Below are positions 14,001 through 24,600 of a stretch of DNA of 64,000 nucleotides, in pieces (the stretch's first letter is position 1; the number at the start of each line of letters is the position of its first letter). Below the pieces are notes generated by a model. That model did no database searches. It saw only the letters and a list, made by a program, of their open reading frames with translations, and was not told where the DNA came from. The stretch is from Apostichopus japonicus (Eukaryota; Echinodermata; Holothuroidea; Aspidochirotida; Stichopodidae). A program made the position numbers and the translations under genes. The stretch lies in the NCBI RefSeq assembly GCF_037975245.1, contig NC_092580.1:14669001-14733000 (forward strand), given 5' to 3'.

Positions 14001-14274
14001 AGGGCCCGACCTTGTTCTGGACTCCTGAATGTTTCCTTTATTTTTGATATCATGTCAGTGGTCACCCTTTAGTCAAGATCACTACTGTATATTGGTGGGT
14101 GGCTTTGGATGACGATTGATAATCACGGTTTTATTACCAATAACTAAATATTTCGCTGATGAAATTTAATTTTTTATTTTTTTTTAAAGGTTTTTGGATG
14201 TTGAACTCATGTTTTCAGTGGATGGAGAACCTCAGACTACAAGCAAATACAAATTAAATGATGGCATGTCGTGA
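2086..14274 (+). CDS. PRMT6: PRMT6-like protein arginine N-methyltransferase, 3' part (five exons)
   Basis: Exons at 2086-2168, 8161-8270, 11006-11133, 13195-13305 and 14190-14274 have consensus acceptors and GTGAGT/GTGAGG/GTAAAG donors, and all phases join without a break, giving about 172 C-terminal residues. The product should transfer methyl groups from S-adenosylmethionine to arginine in histones and other nuclear proteins. What is seen is the end of the catalytic core: the YGVDMSCL segment typical of PRMT6, the beta-barrel dimer/substrate region with a GFVSWFSV strand, an LSTAP turn, and the family THW loop (PTHWKQSVMYLG, just after the acceptor at 13194). The SAM-binding motif I and the double-E loop must lie in exons left of position 1. 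The stop is TGA at 14272-14274. PRMT6 is preferred over PRMT1, PRMT2 and CARM1 because of GVDMSCL and the barrel sequence; the paralogue call is less certain than the family. Confidence 0.88.
2365..3088. mobile_element. 724-bp inverted-repeat DNA element (MITE-like)
   Basis: The ends are inverted copies: CAGGGTTTTCGTTA at the left and the complement of CAGGGTTTTTGTTA at the right. The element is flanked by TTAAA on both sides (2360-2364 and 3089-3093), consistent with a 5-bp target-site duplication. No long open frame is present. It includes an A-rich tract near 2447-2510 and a CAGTGGCATAGCTAC sequence near 2801 that resembles another hAT-type terminus, perhaps a nested end. It sits inside an intron of the PRMT6-like gene. 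Superfamily is not assigned. Confidence 0.65.
3655..4540 (+). pseudogene. P2X7 C-terminal (zinc-binding domain)-like coding pieces inside the transposon
   Basis: A first exon starts at ATG 3655 with an acidic leader, shifts frame before about 3765, and then encodes an acidic stretch containing LEPYQFEPVKR, ending at a GTAAGA donor near 3931. A second piece begins after a TTTTTTTCCCCAG acceptor at 4379. It encodes YRYIA, a stop, WYWGFL, HVRVVLP and AVQRIRS, and in the next frame FPANGHYTGFKLPG. The order and spacing match the cysteine/tryptophan-rich C-terminal domain of P2X7 receptors, which ends in ILPSC, WRIRKEFP and YSGFKSP. No CxxC-rich middle exon was found between the pieces. There is no channel domain, so it is not a P2X receptor. 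It is broken by at least two frameshifts and a stop. Confidence 0.68.
5921..6132 (-). pseudogene. THAP-domain exon remnant (transposase N-terminus)
   Basis: Read on the minus strand from ATG at 6132: MPVRCVVGCCTKHNT, then after a frame shift SLHRWPKDEK, FVHNTSADFTGP-like sequence, and after another shift CSENFTEAYYDPSF. This reproduces the THAP C2CH zinc-finger plan: paired cysteines near the N-terminus, the FHRFP-like motif, and the CS.HF element. The final histidine position reads as N here. THAP domains bind DNA at the ends of P-element- and Kolobok-type transposons. The position close to the right inverted repeat and the inward orientation fit the start of a transposase gene. Two frameshifts make it nonfunctional. 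Confidence 0.7.
7153..7456 (-). mobile_element. Copy 1 of a MITE family with CTTAAAGGCATTG ends (truncated)
   Basis: The segment begins TTAAAGGCATTG, continues through GAAAAAGTTAACTTTCCGTTGC and the conserved internal block with TTTGTAGCGACA on the complementary strand, and ends in CACCTCATTCGAAACTAGGTCAG. It is an inverted copy of the elements at 8553, 52701 and 62954. The distal end is lost. Confidence 0.65.
8553..8821 (+). mobile_element. Copy 2 of the CTTAAAGG MITE family
   Basis: It starts TTTAAAGGGTGTGAAGAC and ends GGAGTCTTTTATGCCTTTAA, inverted copies of each other. The internal blocks GACCTAGTTTCGAATGAGG and ACTGTCTGCATTTTGTAGCG are shared with the other copies. A central section present in the 52.7-kb copy is deleted here. 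It lies in a PRMT6-like intron. Confidence 0.7.
9066..9395 (+). repeat. Tandem repeat, 82-88 bp unit, about four copies
   Basis: TACTATCATGA recurs at about 9066, 9154, 9237 and 9319, each followed by CAGTAGTTTAATAC and ACACAAGACAGT. The middle copies are nearly identical and the outer ones diverged, as expected for an ageing array. Intronic. Confidence 0.85.
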
Positions 14275-14429
14275 ACGAGATGTGAAGACAAGACGGTGGA
14301 TGAAACATGAGGATATGACAAGGAGGTATGTGGTCCTTCTCTTTTCAATTGATGAACCTGAGTGTAACATCTATTAATATCTGCGTGATATAACTCATCA
14401 TGACAGATTAGTTAAAGGAAACAGTCACC

Positions 14430-16375
14430 CGGAGAAGCTGAATGACTAGGAGTCATTTGATCGCCTCTACAGAGGTATCTGAGATGATGATGATGATGAT
14501 ACCACCATGATGACCATTAGTAGTATGGGATTCAGGATCATTGCAACTCTTGTTGCTATGGCTACCATTAACAGTACTGGATCAAAATAAATTTTCTTGC
14601 TTGGGACACTTTATCATTAGCAATACTGGCATCATTAGCAATCATTAACAACACTGGATGGAAGATGCTCTGATTACCACTCTGATTACAACAGTACTGG
14701 ATTCAAGGACTAACCGCCATGCTGATGTGATGACACCATGTAGGATTGATGATTGCAATTCTTGTTGCTATGGCTACCAATAGCAGTACTGGATCGAAAT
14801 TTTACTTTACTTGCTAGGGACACTTTATCATTAACAACACTGGATGGAAGATGCTCTGATTACCACTCTGATCTCAACAGTACTGGATTCAGGGACTTAC
14901 CACAATGCTGATGTGACGACACCATTACCAGTGTAGGATTGATGATTGCAATTCTTGTTGCTATGGTTACCAATAGCAGTACTGGATCGAAATTTTACTT
15001 TACTTGCTTGGGACACTTTATCATTAACAACACTGGATGGAAGATGCTCTGATTACCACTCTGATCTCAACAGTACTGGATTCAGGGACTTACCACAATG
15101 CTGATGTGATGACACCATGTAGGATTGATGATTGCAATTCTTGTTGCTATGGCTCCCAATATCAGTACTGGATCGAAATTTTACTTTACTTGCTTGGGAC
15201 ACTTTATCATTAACAACACTGGATGGAAGATGCTCTGATTACCACTCACAACAGTATCAATAGGTTCAGTGATTCACCTCTTGCCACAATGCTGGTTTGC
15301 TCCCACTGGAGCAAAATAGCAGCTCTCTTGCTGTGACACTTTATTACCAGCAGTACTGTGTGGAAGATGCTGTTATTACCAATATTGGGTTCAAGGAATA
15401 CCTCTCGATGCTGCAATGGTTTGATGATAGCATCTTTCATTGCTATGACTACCTTTAGTAGCAGTGTATAAAACTATAACGTTTAGCTGTCAGTAGCAAA
15501 ACTGGATGGAAGATGCTCAAATGACCATTTATAGCAGTATTGAATGATGCTATGCTAGTTTTAAGATAACAACACTGGTTGCTATGGGTACCATTATCAA
15601 TACTGGATCAAAATAACATGTCTTGCTTGTCATCATTGGCAGTACTTGATAAACGATGATCAGACTACCATTTATAGTAGTAATCGATTGAGGGAATCTC
15701 CTCTTGATGCTGTGATGTTTTGATGATAGCATCGTTTGATGCTATGGCAACCATTATCCATACTGGATGAAAATATGATCTCTTGCTGCTATATATCATG
15801 ATCAATATTGTATTGAAGATGCTCTGATTACCTATAGCTATAGCAGAATCGGATTCAAGGAATCACCTCTTGATTCTGTGACCATTGATGATAGCATCAT
15901 TTAATGCTATGGCTACCTTTAGGGAGCAGCGGATGAAAATATCATTGTTTGCTGTTATACATTCACTAGCAATACTGCCAGGAAGATGCTCAGATTACCA
16001 TTAATAGCAGTATTAGATTCAAGGAATCACCTCTTGATGCTGTGACCATTGATGATAGCATCTTTGAATGCTATGGCTACCTTAAGGAGCAGCGGATAAA
16101 AATATCATTGTTTGCTGTTATACATTCAATAGCAATACTGCCAGGAAGATGCTCAGATTACCATTAATAGCAGTATTAGATTCAAGGAATCACCTCTTGA
16201 TGCTGTGACCATTGATGATAGCATCATTTAATGCTATGGCTACCTTTAGGGAGTAGCGGATGAAAATATCATTGTTTGCTGTTATACATTCACTAGCAAT
16301 ACTGCCAGGAAGATGCTCAGATTACTATTAATAGCAGTATTAGATTCTAGGAATCTTGTTGATGGGGTTTTAAGA
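14430..16375 (+). repeat. Degenerate tandem repeat array, 140-190 bp unit, 3' of the PRMT6-like gene
   Basis: The phrase GGAAGATGCTC(T/A)GATTACCA recurs at about 14661, 14847, 15040, 15226, 15363, 15509, 15812, 15985, 16144 and 16305. Around it the blocks CAGTACTGGAT, TTGTTGCTATGGCTACC and CACTTTATCATTA also repeat. Neighbouring units are most alike, showing local duplication. A possible polyadenylation signal AATAAA at 14586-14591 lies in the first unit, so the array may begin within the 3' untranslated region. No protein-coding signal. Confidence 0.85.
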
Positions 16376-16399
16376 TAACATCACTTGTTCCTGTGGCTA

Positions 16400-17729
16400 C
16401 CTTTAGTACTACTGGGTGCAATGAGTTTTTATGGATGCTATGATTTATCAATTTATCATCAAACTGTAGGACAGAATGGAAAGGTGGACATTGAAAAAAC
16501 CACTGTTGCAATGATTCCAGTATTATTAGTTTTCATGTTTAATAGTTGTGGGTTAAAATACAATGATACATTTAAATAGTCTTTGCCTGGTAAGCAGTAA
16601 AAATATCAGAGAGGAATAAAATTTGTTTCCAAATGTATTTGTTTTTCAGTTGTTGGTTGTATACATTTATATCCTACCACAATCTTCAAGGCTTTTAGTG
16701 ACTTGAAATTAACTTCCATACTTTCTTTCCTGCAAAAGAGAAGTAAACATTGTATCAAAACACATAGCTAGACCTTTATTTGGAGGGGGGGGGGCTTAAT
16801 TCTTTTCTAGGGGGACAGGCATGACCTATTTTCTACAATAAATTGGGGGGGGGGCTGACAGATATTTGGAGGGCTTAGGCCCCTTGCAAGGCCTCCCCAA
16901 ACTATATTTACTGTTATTCATAAGTTTGTCTGGTTTCATGAAATTGTCACAAACCCTTTCTAGCTCTAGGCATGTATATGTCACTAAGTCAATACATTTA
17001 ACATGACAAAGACAGTTTTTGTTTGTATTTCTAATATTCAGTTCAATATGTCTTCATCACAGGTTTACCTGCACCTTTCCCCTTCCCCCTTCCACATTTC
17101 CCCTCTTCACATTGGCTAACATCGTTATGCCCACTCCCAACCCTGTCTAAAGTATAGAGTAGTCTGTCATTGTTCTCAGGTTATACTGACAAGAACTTTG
17201 CTCTTGCTTTATAGTATCATCATTGCTGTTTTGTTCTAACTTTGTTGGGCCTCTAACCTACAGTATTTCTTTTCAGAATTTGACCTTTGTCCTTATTCTC
17301 TCTCCCCCAAAATACCATTATGCCTAAACTCATCCTAAAGTACCAGTATCATTGTCAATTCATGATGAGGTTGGTGTGACATTTGTGTTTTGTTCTTCTT
17401 CAACCAACCCTACACCTTATTCCTCACCCCCCCCCCATCTACCCTGTCATGTGTCCTTGCTTTTCTACAAACCCCCTGCTGTGCACAAAATCTTCCAATT
17501 TCTGCCATCACACTTTTCTCACTTCATCATTGGGCTTACTTTTATGACATTTGTTGCTGTCATATGTTATTTTCCCACCCACCCATCCTCATCCCCACCC
17601 CTTTACCCCTCCCCCTCTGCTACACATTGTCCATACAATATGTTATATTCCCACCCATCCTCATCCCCACCCCCTTACCCCTCCCCTCCACTACACATTG
17701 TCCATACAATTTTATAAACTTGGATATCA
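16400..17729. other. Non-coding, with G/C homopolymers and a C-rich tandem duplication
   Basis: No exon is recognisable. There are G-runs near 16786 and 16844 and a pyrimidine-rich stretch whose 70-bp unit (CCCACCCATCCTCATCCCCACC ... CACATTGTCCATACAAT) is present twice, at about 17573-17640 and 17648-17712. Open frames here arise from the C-rich composition and carry no family motif. Confidence 0.6.
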
Positions 17730-18185
17730 TTATTCCCAGTCTATACTCTCGGTCTTCGCCATCACCCCGAGAAGTTCATCGTGGGCCCGATTTAATTGTC
17801 TCTGTAGTTTCCGTTCCTTCTCTTTCGTCTCTTCGAGTTTTTCCTTCAATCTCTCTTTCTCTTTCTTCAAGGCGACCTTATATTTTCCTCTCTGTGATAA
17901 TGTCTTCACCAGTTCTTTCTGTTTCTCTAGTTCACATAATCCAACGTTAATTCTTTTCGACGAGTGGACTGCTCTATCCGTCTCTAAGTTCATTAAATCC
18001 CGTTGCAGTTGACTCTGGAATTTTTCTATCACCTGTTTTGATCGTTTCTGTCGGGTTTCTAGTTTTTCCAGAACTAGATCGAGTCGAGCCTTTTCATATG
18101 AATTTGCGAAAGCGATGTGAGGGTAGACCACGGTCTCATCGTCAAATCCCTCCGCGTAATTTCTACCTTTAAAAGTTCCTCCCAT
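17730..18185 (-). CDS. Single-exon coiled-coil protein, 151 residues, unidentified
   Basis: An uninterrupted frame runs from ATG (complement of 18183-18185) to TAA. Residues 1-30 are non-helical (MGGTFKGRNYAEGFDD...). From about residue 31 to 143 the protein is rich in K, E, R, L and Q with heptad-like spacing (for example LVLEKLETRQKRSKQ and KEKERLKEKLEETKE), predicting a long alpha-helical coiled coil. No signal peptide or membrane segment is seen. Its frame has normal coding composition, unlike the C-rich opposite-strand frames over the same bases. No intron is needed. I do not recognise the family; cytoskeletal or ciliary coiled-coil proteins look like this, but that is only a resemblance of composition. 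Confidence 0.65.
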   Translation of the reverse strand: MGGTFKGRNYAEGFDDETVVYPHIAFANSYEKARLDLVLEKLETRQKRSKQVIEKFQSQLQRDLMNLETDRAVHSSKRINVGLCELEKQKELVKTLSQRGKYKVALKKEKERLKEKLEETKEKERKLQRQLNRAHDELLGVMAKTESIDWE

Positions 18186-21100
18186 TATGCCGGGATGATC
18201 TCCATAGAGTCAACTGTGTTCTGTCTTTACTTGAATATATATATATATTTTTGGTCTTCTTTATCGCAGTATAGATCGTTTGAATTAAGCCTTATAAGTT
18301 TGTAAAAAAATGTTGTATATGTAATAATATAATTTCTAGAAAAATCACTTTGAAAGATTCACTGTATTAAATATGGTGTGTGTCTGTGTCACGTCACATT
18401 GACACAACAACGTTTGTAAACAGATGATGTAATCACGAGTACCGCATTAGTGTTGCAAGAAAAAGGGAAAACTTGGCCAATATGTTGATCGTCATAAAAA
18501 TCGGAAGGATCCTTCACTGAGACGTAAGGTTTGAATTAACTCACTTGATAGACATTGAGGATTTTCCCGCTCAAAATGGTTTATAAATTAACAAGTTTGA
18601 CGCAAAGAAGAACAGGCGAGTAAGGAATGGATTGTCATGGAAACATTCAAAGTAAACTTGATCATAACAAGCGATAACCCTTGGCCACAGAAAATTTATG
18701 CATAAACTTTATATCATGGAAATTTTCTGTGAACGTGAAAGCAAGATACGGATAAGTATATATCACTGAAGCCTGAATGTTTTTTTTTTTTTTTTTCTTT
18801 TTTCGAACTAATAGCTGGTTCCGTAAAATGGTATGTAAAGTGATGAACTCGGAGAAATTCCCTTCGCATAATAGAAACACGAATAAAACCTATTTGTTAT
18901 CCTGGAAATGAAACAAAAGGAGTGATTAATGATAGCCTTAAGATGATACAAACGATTATCCAGTTTCTTTATCCCCGGTCATGATTCATGGTTGTTATCA
19001 CACACGAAGTATAACTGTCGTTAATTTTTTCACTTTCAAAACGGATTTCCGTGATTGTTAACATCAGTTACGGAAAATGATGCCGGAAGAACGGATGGTT
19101 TATGTTTTTGATGATGAAATAGGTCATCACGTAATAAGTCATCGTACTGTCGCTTTCTGCGCTCTCTGAGTAATGTGAAGTCATGACTAAACAATACAAC
19201 AGGTTAGAACTGAGAATGTAAACACGCGGGCTAACGGTTGAACAATGAATCTCGGGAAACTAATGTTTGCAGAAACAATGTAAAGGAATTTGTCTCCTAG
19301 CGACCGTGCTACTTGGTTTACGCACCGTAACTGTTAGCTATTGTATTGCGTCGGTTCTTTCTTGTTCTGTATTCCTTGAAATAACATGAAAAAACAAACG
19401 CGGGAAATTATGTCAGCTTGCTCGATATCCTGTGATGTTAGATTGATTGTGTGTGTTTGCTTGCCTGAATCCGTCCGATACATGGCTAGCTCTGTAGATA
19501 AAACTGCGACACCACGCACGCAATAGGGGACCTACGGCCAAATGGACACGACAACTTGGCTAGCTTGCCCATCAAATAACCTCATTACGTTTTAAGTATG
19601 AGCTTGAAATTCCCTTACGATGCCTCAAATTGGTGTCAAAATGTATATCATTGTTTACCAGAGATTTTGATCGGAAATGACATGTACACTATACCGTAGT
19701 CCTAGCTTTAACTGTATCGTAACCGAAATGAATTTATTTAACAACTGGTCATTGTTAGTCTCACAAGTTTCATTGTCTTCGAGTCCATCATTTTGCTACT
19801 TGAATCTTTTCAGCTGTTATTCAGTTAATTGTTATGATTCCGCCTAATGTTTGATTAAATTTTGTGATCGTTCCTCGAGAAATACCACCTATTGTCTCCT
19901 GGTCTAGAAATATCGTTAAGTGGCTACATATGCACGTTGGCTCGGTAAAATTATCATTTGCCTGTTAAGTGCATGTCTATTGACTTGCGTTGTCACTCAC
20001 TTGCAATATGCAATTAACCACGATAAATTGACGTTTGCAGATGAGACGAGCGGCGCGTGCAAGGTAAACCTAAAACCAGTTCGTTTACTCGTATGTCTAA
20101 ATTGAAACACGGCAACAGGAAAGCTTTCCAATAGTATATAAGCTTATTCCACGCTGCCCTTAATTGATCTTTTTTAGCTGAACCGGTCACAATCCGATCT
20201 GCCAACTCAGCAGCCGGCTATTGCTCGCGTAGTTCGCTTTATCGGGTTGTTTGTTCATATTTGTTTAACAAGGTCAAGGTAGAGGGTGGGCGGGTGGGGG
20301 GGGGGGGGCACTGATGGGAAGAGACACTTTACCGTCCTGACTCGGGTGCCTTCATATTTATGGTCTTACTTATCTTCTTACTAAACTGCCATGAAAAATT
20401 CAATTTCTAGTCTTCGTTTAACATTTGTGGGACAAACCAGTTTCCCTGTAGACAAAGTACGGATACACCTTCATGGACTATGGGATAGAAATCAAGTCAT
20501 GTCCCGATTAAGCCCTTCGTCAGCCTATATAGGCATATATGCACCGCGTTATAAACTGTATAGCCACTCATGGATTGAAGCAAAGAACTGAGTCTATCAG
20601 TGCACGGGACTGATTCTTTGGTTCTCTTATGAACTGAAGATACAGTGTCGTGTTGAGACCAAGCCTATATAATGTCGGGTTTACTTTTACTCACATAAAA
20701 TATAATAGATACCAATTTGTATTCGTACGTCATATTAATGTGAACACTGAGTATCATTTAATTACATGTAGCTTTCCCCTCCCTCCTTCCCTCCCTTTCC
20801 CTCCCCACCCCTGTCCATCAGTACAACCTAACAGAGAGGAAGAGCGGGGGCGGTAGACACGTTTTTTCTTGACTTACAGCTACGATGATGTTATCCTGAT
20901 GTAAGAGTTTAGATTTTTCAGTTTGAATGTGTTTACGATCATCGCAATGAATCATGGGTAGTAGAAATCCTCGTTGTTAATATACTTGAAGCATTGCTCC
21001 ATAGATTTTGACAAGGGTTTTAATGGTGCACATTTTCTCTTAAAGGGATTATTATCTCATAGCTCCCGCTATGGCCGGAGACTTTACATATATAATTCAG

Positions 21101-21611
21101 CATGGAATATGAAAAGATCGGTATCTATTGCCTTGTCTATATGAAATAAGAATCAGAGACAGACATGGCGGCATGAACTACCACCGGCTCAGTGACTCAA
21201 CCGGTCGGCGCTGGGGCCTTGAAACAGGCGGCGCAATTGGCTCGTCGGACAAAACTAGCATCTTTCGAGACCAAGGGAGAAAACTGGCATTCGGCAACTT
21301 TCATCTGGCAGTGCAAAGGACCCGGCGTCGCACCGGGTCTGAACCGGTATGCCAATTCACCCCTGATCACAATGTTACACAATAGTTAGTTTCTATAACG
21401 CTAATAATCAATTTATCATCTTTTTTCTTCACTTTTCGTTCAAGAAAATCATAGACTCCGACTTTATTTAAGCAGGCTTTTGTGGTCAGTTCATCCTTTC
21501 TCATTAATACAAAGGACGTCCTAAGGGATTTTGGCTGGGAAGGATGAGCGGGAAAGGTGAAGAAATGTCAACTTCACCACGCTTAAGTTAATACCGTGGT
21601 AATATATGGCC
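18186..21611. other. Intergenic, no supported gene
   Basis: No exon could be supported. There is a poly-A/T tract near 18780, a G-run near 20300, a pyrimidine tract near 20770, and a GC-richer segment at 21170-21390 with open frames in three directions but no family motif. A short frame at 19920-20082 encodes a hydrophobic segment before a GTAAAC donor-like site, but it starts with GTG and lacks support. Confidence 0.5.
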
Positions 21612-24600
21612 TTAAAAGTTCAGCGGGGATCTCTTGTAGTAACCAAAACTATCCATGAGAGGGCAAAGGTCACTTCCGTAGTTGGAGTATACAGAGGTAC
21701 CACAGAGAGAGTACAAAAGAGAGTACGAACTCTCTGGTTTTTCGTTAAACTTTGGCCAATATGGAATATGCGGCGGTTGCTTGGCTCTCATTTCTTCTGA
21801 CTTTGGTACATTTGGATTGGCGTTGTGAAAGAAATTTCCGAGATATGAGGACATATCATTGATCAAGTTGGTTTCCTCATCGGTGAAAGAATATCCTCCG
21901 AGGGGCGCCGTACGGAAAATATACGGCAAATCACCCCCGTGGCAGGATCGTCCGTAGCACATGCTGAAACCGTCAGTCCATCCCTCTTCGAAAGACCAGA
22001 CCGCATCGAGGAGAAAATGAAAGACTTCATTGTGACCCAATTCGTTGAAAATTCGGCTGACATTCATCGTTGGACACATGAAGATGTAATCAGTTGTAAC
22101 TTTACTGAGTATTTCCCTTTGATCACCCTGCAGCTCCGGCGGGTACTGCTGGAGTGCATCCCGTGTGAAATCTCTAGCCGCTACCCGCAACACCGCACGG
22201 TACTGGGCTTGCGTCATCGGTTCGCCGAAAATAGAGTAAATGAAAAGCACGCCCTCTTCTATGAGCGTCCCAAGCATGATTGGTTTTCTTTGGAAGTGAC
22301 CCATGGCGTACGCCTCGAGGATTTCTTCCGGGAACTCCCCCTCGCCGACAGTGGGGTTCCATTGCTCAAAGAACTGCAGGATCTCCCTAGGGTTAATAAC
22401 TTGCGTCGTCGTTTCGCGGGAGGCATCCAGGGTTTCTGTCGCGGATCGTGATCGGAAGCAGGACAGGTTACGGGGCGGACAACCCAGCTCACTGGCGAAG
22501 ATGTCGGCCATTTCAAAGGCGTCTGGAGGGGTTTTGTAAGGCAATGCAAACGGGTTGCTAAACATTATAGCTTGCTGGAAATAAGGATCGCTTTCAGGTG
22601 ACATCAGATGAAAACCTACAGACTGAGCTCCTGCACTCTGCCCTGATATTGTAATCTGTGAGATGAAAATGAAATATTGAATGGAACAGAAATATTCATT
22701 ATGTCTGATAAAGCCATGCATATGTCTGTGCTTTGAGCCTTGGCAACCAAATACTGTTGATTATGAACACTACCAAACAGAGAAGAAGAAAATAATAATA
22801 ATAATATTATAATAATAATAATAATAGGGGAACCACGTTGAAGTTCTTATACGCTTCTAATATCGCTAAAATAATCGGAATGGTGCCATTTTCATAGTTA
22901 GGCTTCCTTTATGTGCCCACTGCGATAATACAATTAACTAAGTCAAACCATTCCACCAAGGCTGGTCTTTTCATCTTTAGTATTCTCACCCGATTTGGAT
23001 CTCCACCAAACTGTTCGATATTCTCATATATGAATTTCATCGCCAGACGTTGATCCTTTAGGCCTAAATTAGCCAGAGGGTAGTCATCACCAGAATCGGG
23101 ATCAGTAACATTCCCTAGGTATAACCAGCCAAAAACCTCTGTAGAAAAATGAAGATAAAACTATAAGAAACATTTTATTAGTGTTGCAGAACTACTGGAT
23201 TGTATAAAAAATCGGTTCTTGGTTTTAAACACTACAGCTAACAATGGCGTGCAGTCGGGACGAGTTCGAGAAATACCGGTGTTAGGTCTATAACCCATTT
23301 CTCGCCATGATCTCTCGTATGTGATTTTATTGTGTGCTTATGTAAATTGGTCCCAGTAGCCTTCTCTATGTTTACTATCAATGTATACTATCATGAAACA
23401 CGGTTAACCGAGATTGATAACCCATCTCATTCAAAATAACTAAGTTACCTTTGCGCGCAGCCATTTACCGTTCTATGTACCGGTATATTTAACTGACTTG
23501 TATATCTCCGGGTAACCAGGAACGTCCATCAGGGTAATAGTTGGAGGTGGCAACCATCTTACACGATCGATTGGTATCATGATATATATCACGGGCACAA
23601 TAATTCGGGAATAGTTATTCAACTTCGTTTTTGTTGGGCAGGGGTAGGGATGGGGTGAGTTTCAATTGACCAAGAACCTTAACCTATAAGAACACCACAT
23701 AAACCCTCGCATTGGTTAAGCCTTTGATTTGTCGATTACTTTCTGTACATCTAATCAGTACTGATTTAGTTTACGTTTCTTCTGCTTGTCCATAGCGGTT
23801 AATCCTTTACTCATCGTTTAACTGTTTACATTTACCGTTAATCGTTGCTGAGTGGCGGTAACTACGATATACTTACCTAGACGATAGTTAATCGTCACTA
23901 TCACGGTGTCTGCGTACTCAGCCAAGTACCTGCCGTCATAGAGAGGCACACCGCCTGCTCCGTCTCGGAAGTTACCACCGTGCATAAACATGAACACTGG
24001 ATGAAGGCCATCAGAGGAGAGATTGCGCTTAGGTGTCCAAACGTTCAAATAAAGACAATCTTCGCTTATCTAATAAAATTAATTATATACGTAAATGAAA
24101 TAACAGAAAGCTGACTGTGATTTTTTTTATAAGACACTGTAAAAGAGCAAAGAAGTTTATGGCTAGAACGAGATTCGAACCAGTGACCAGCAAAGAAATT
24201 GCTAGCTAGGGATTGCTCCCAAACTCATGGCTGGATAGTTATGCTGGCATAGAGCACTGGATCAGTAAGCCAGAGGTCTTTTCCATCATCTAATAAATTA
24301 ACGATGACAACTAAACTGAATCAGAGTTTTTGAATGCTAGTCATTAAAAGAAAATTAAGTGAAGGCACAGGTGTAGGTGGCGGGGGGGGGGGGGGGGCGA
24401 AAATGTTGGTTTATTTTTCGGGCAAGTCGTAACAGTCCCCCTCCCCAGATCAAATTGGGCTCCTACGCCTATAACCGTAAGTAACATGACACTGTTTATT
24501 ATAACGTTCATCAAATGGATTTCAGTAAGTCGACTAGCAAGCGTTGTTAGCGTGCGCTACTGAGAGGGGTAGCCGGAGTGGTATAATGCAGGGCAGGGGG

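Noticed and set aside
17352-18012. Plus-strand open frames of 121-186 codons
   Set aside because: They come from C-rich low-complexity sequence and from the antisense of the coiled-coil gene; the products are proline/serine-rich with no motif.
19920-20082. Signal-anchor first exon (hydrophobic stretch then a GTAAAC site)
   Set aside because: The frame opens with GTG rather than ATG, there is no partner exon, and the motif content is nil.
21939-22539. Plus-strand frames opposite the carboxylesterase last exon
   Set aside because: Shadows of the well-supported esterase exon on the other strand.
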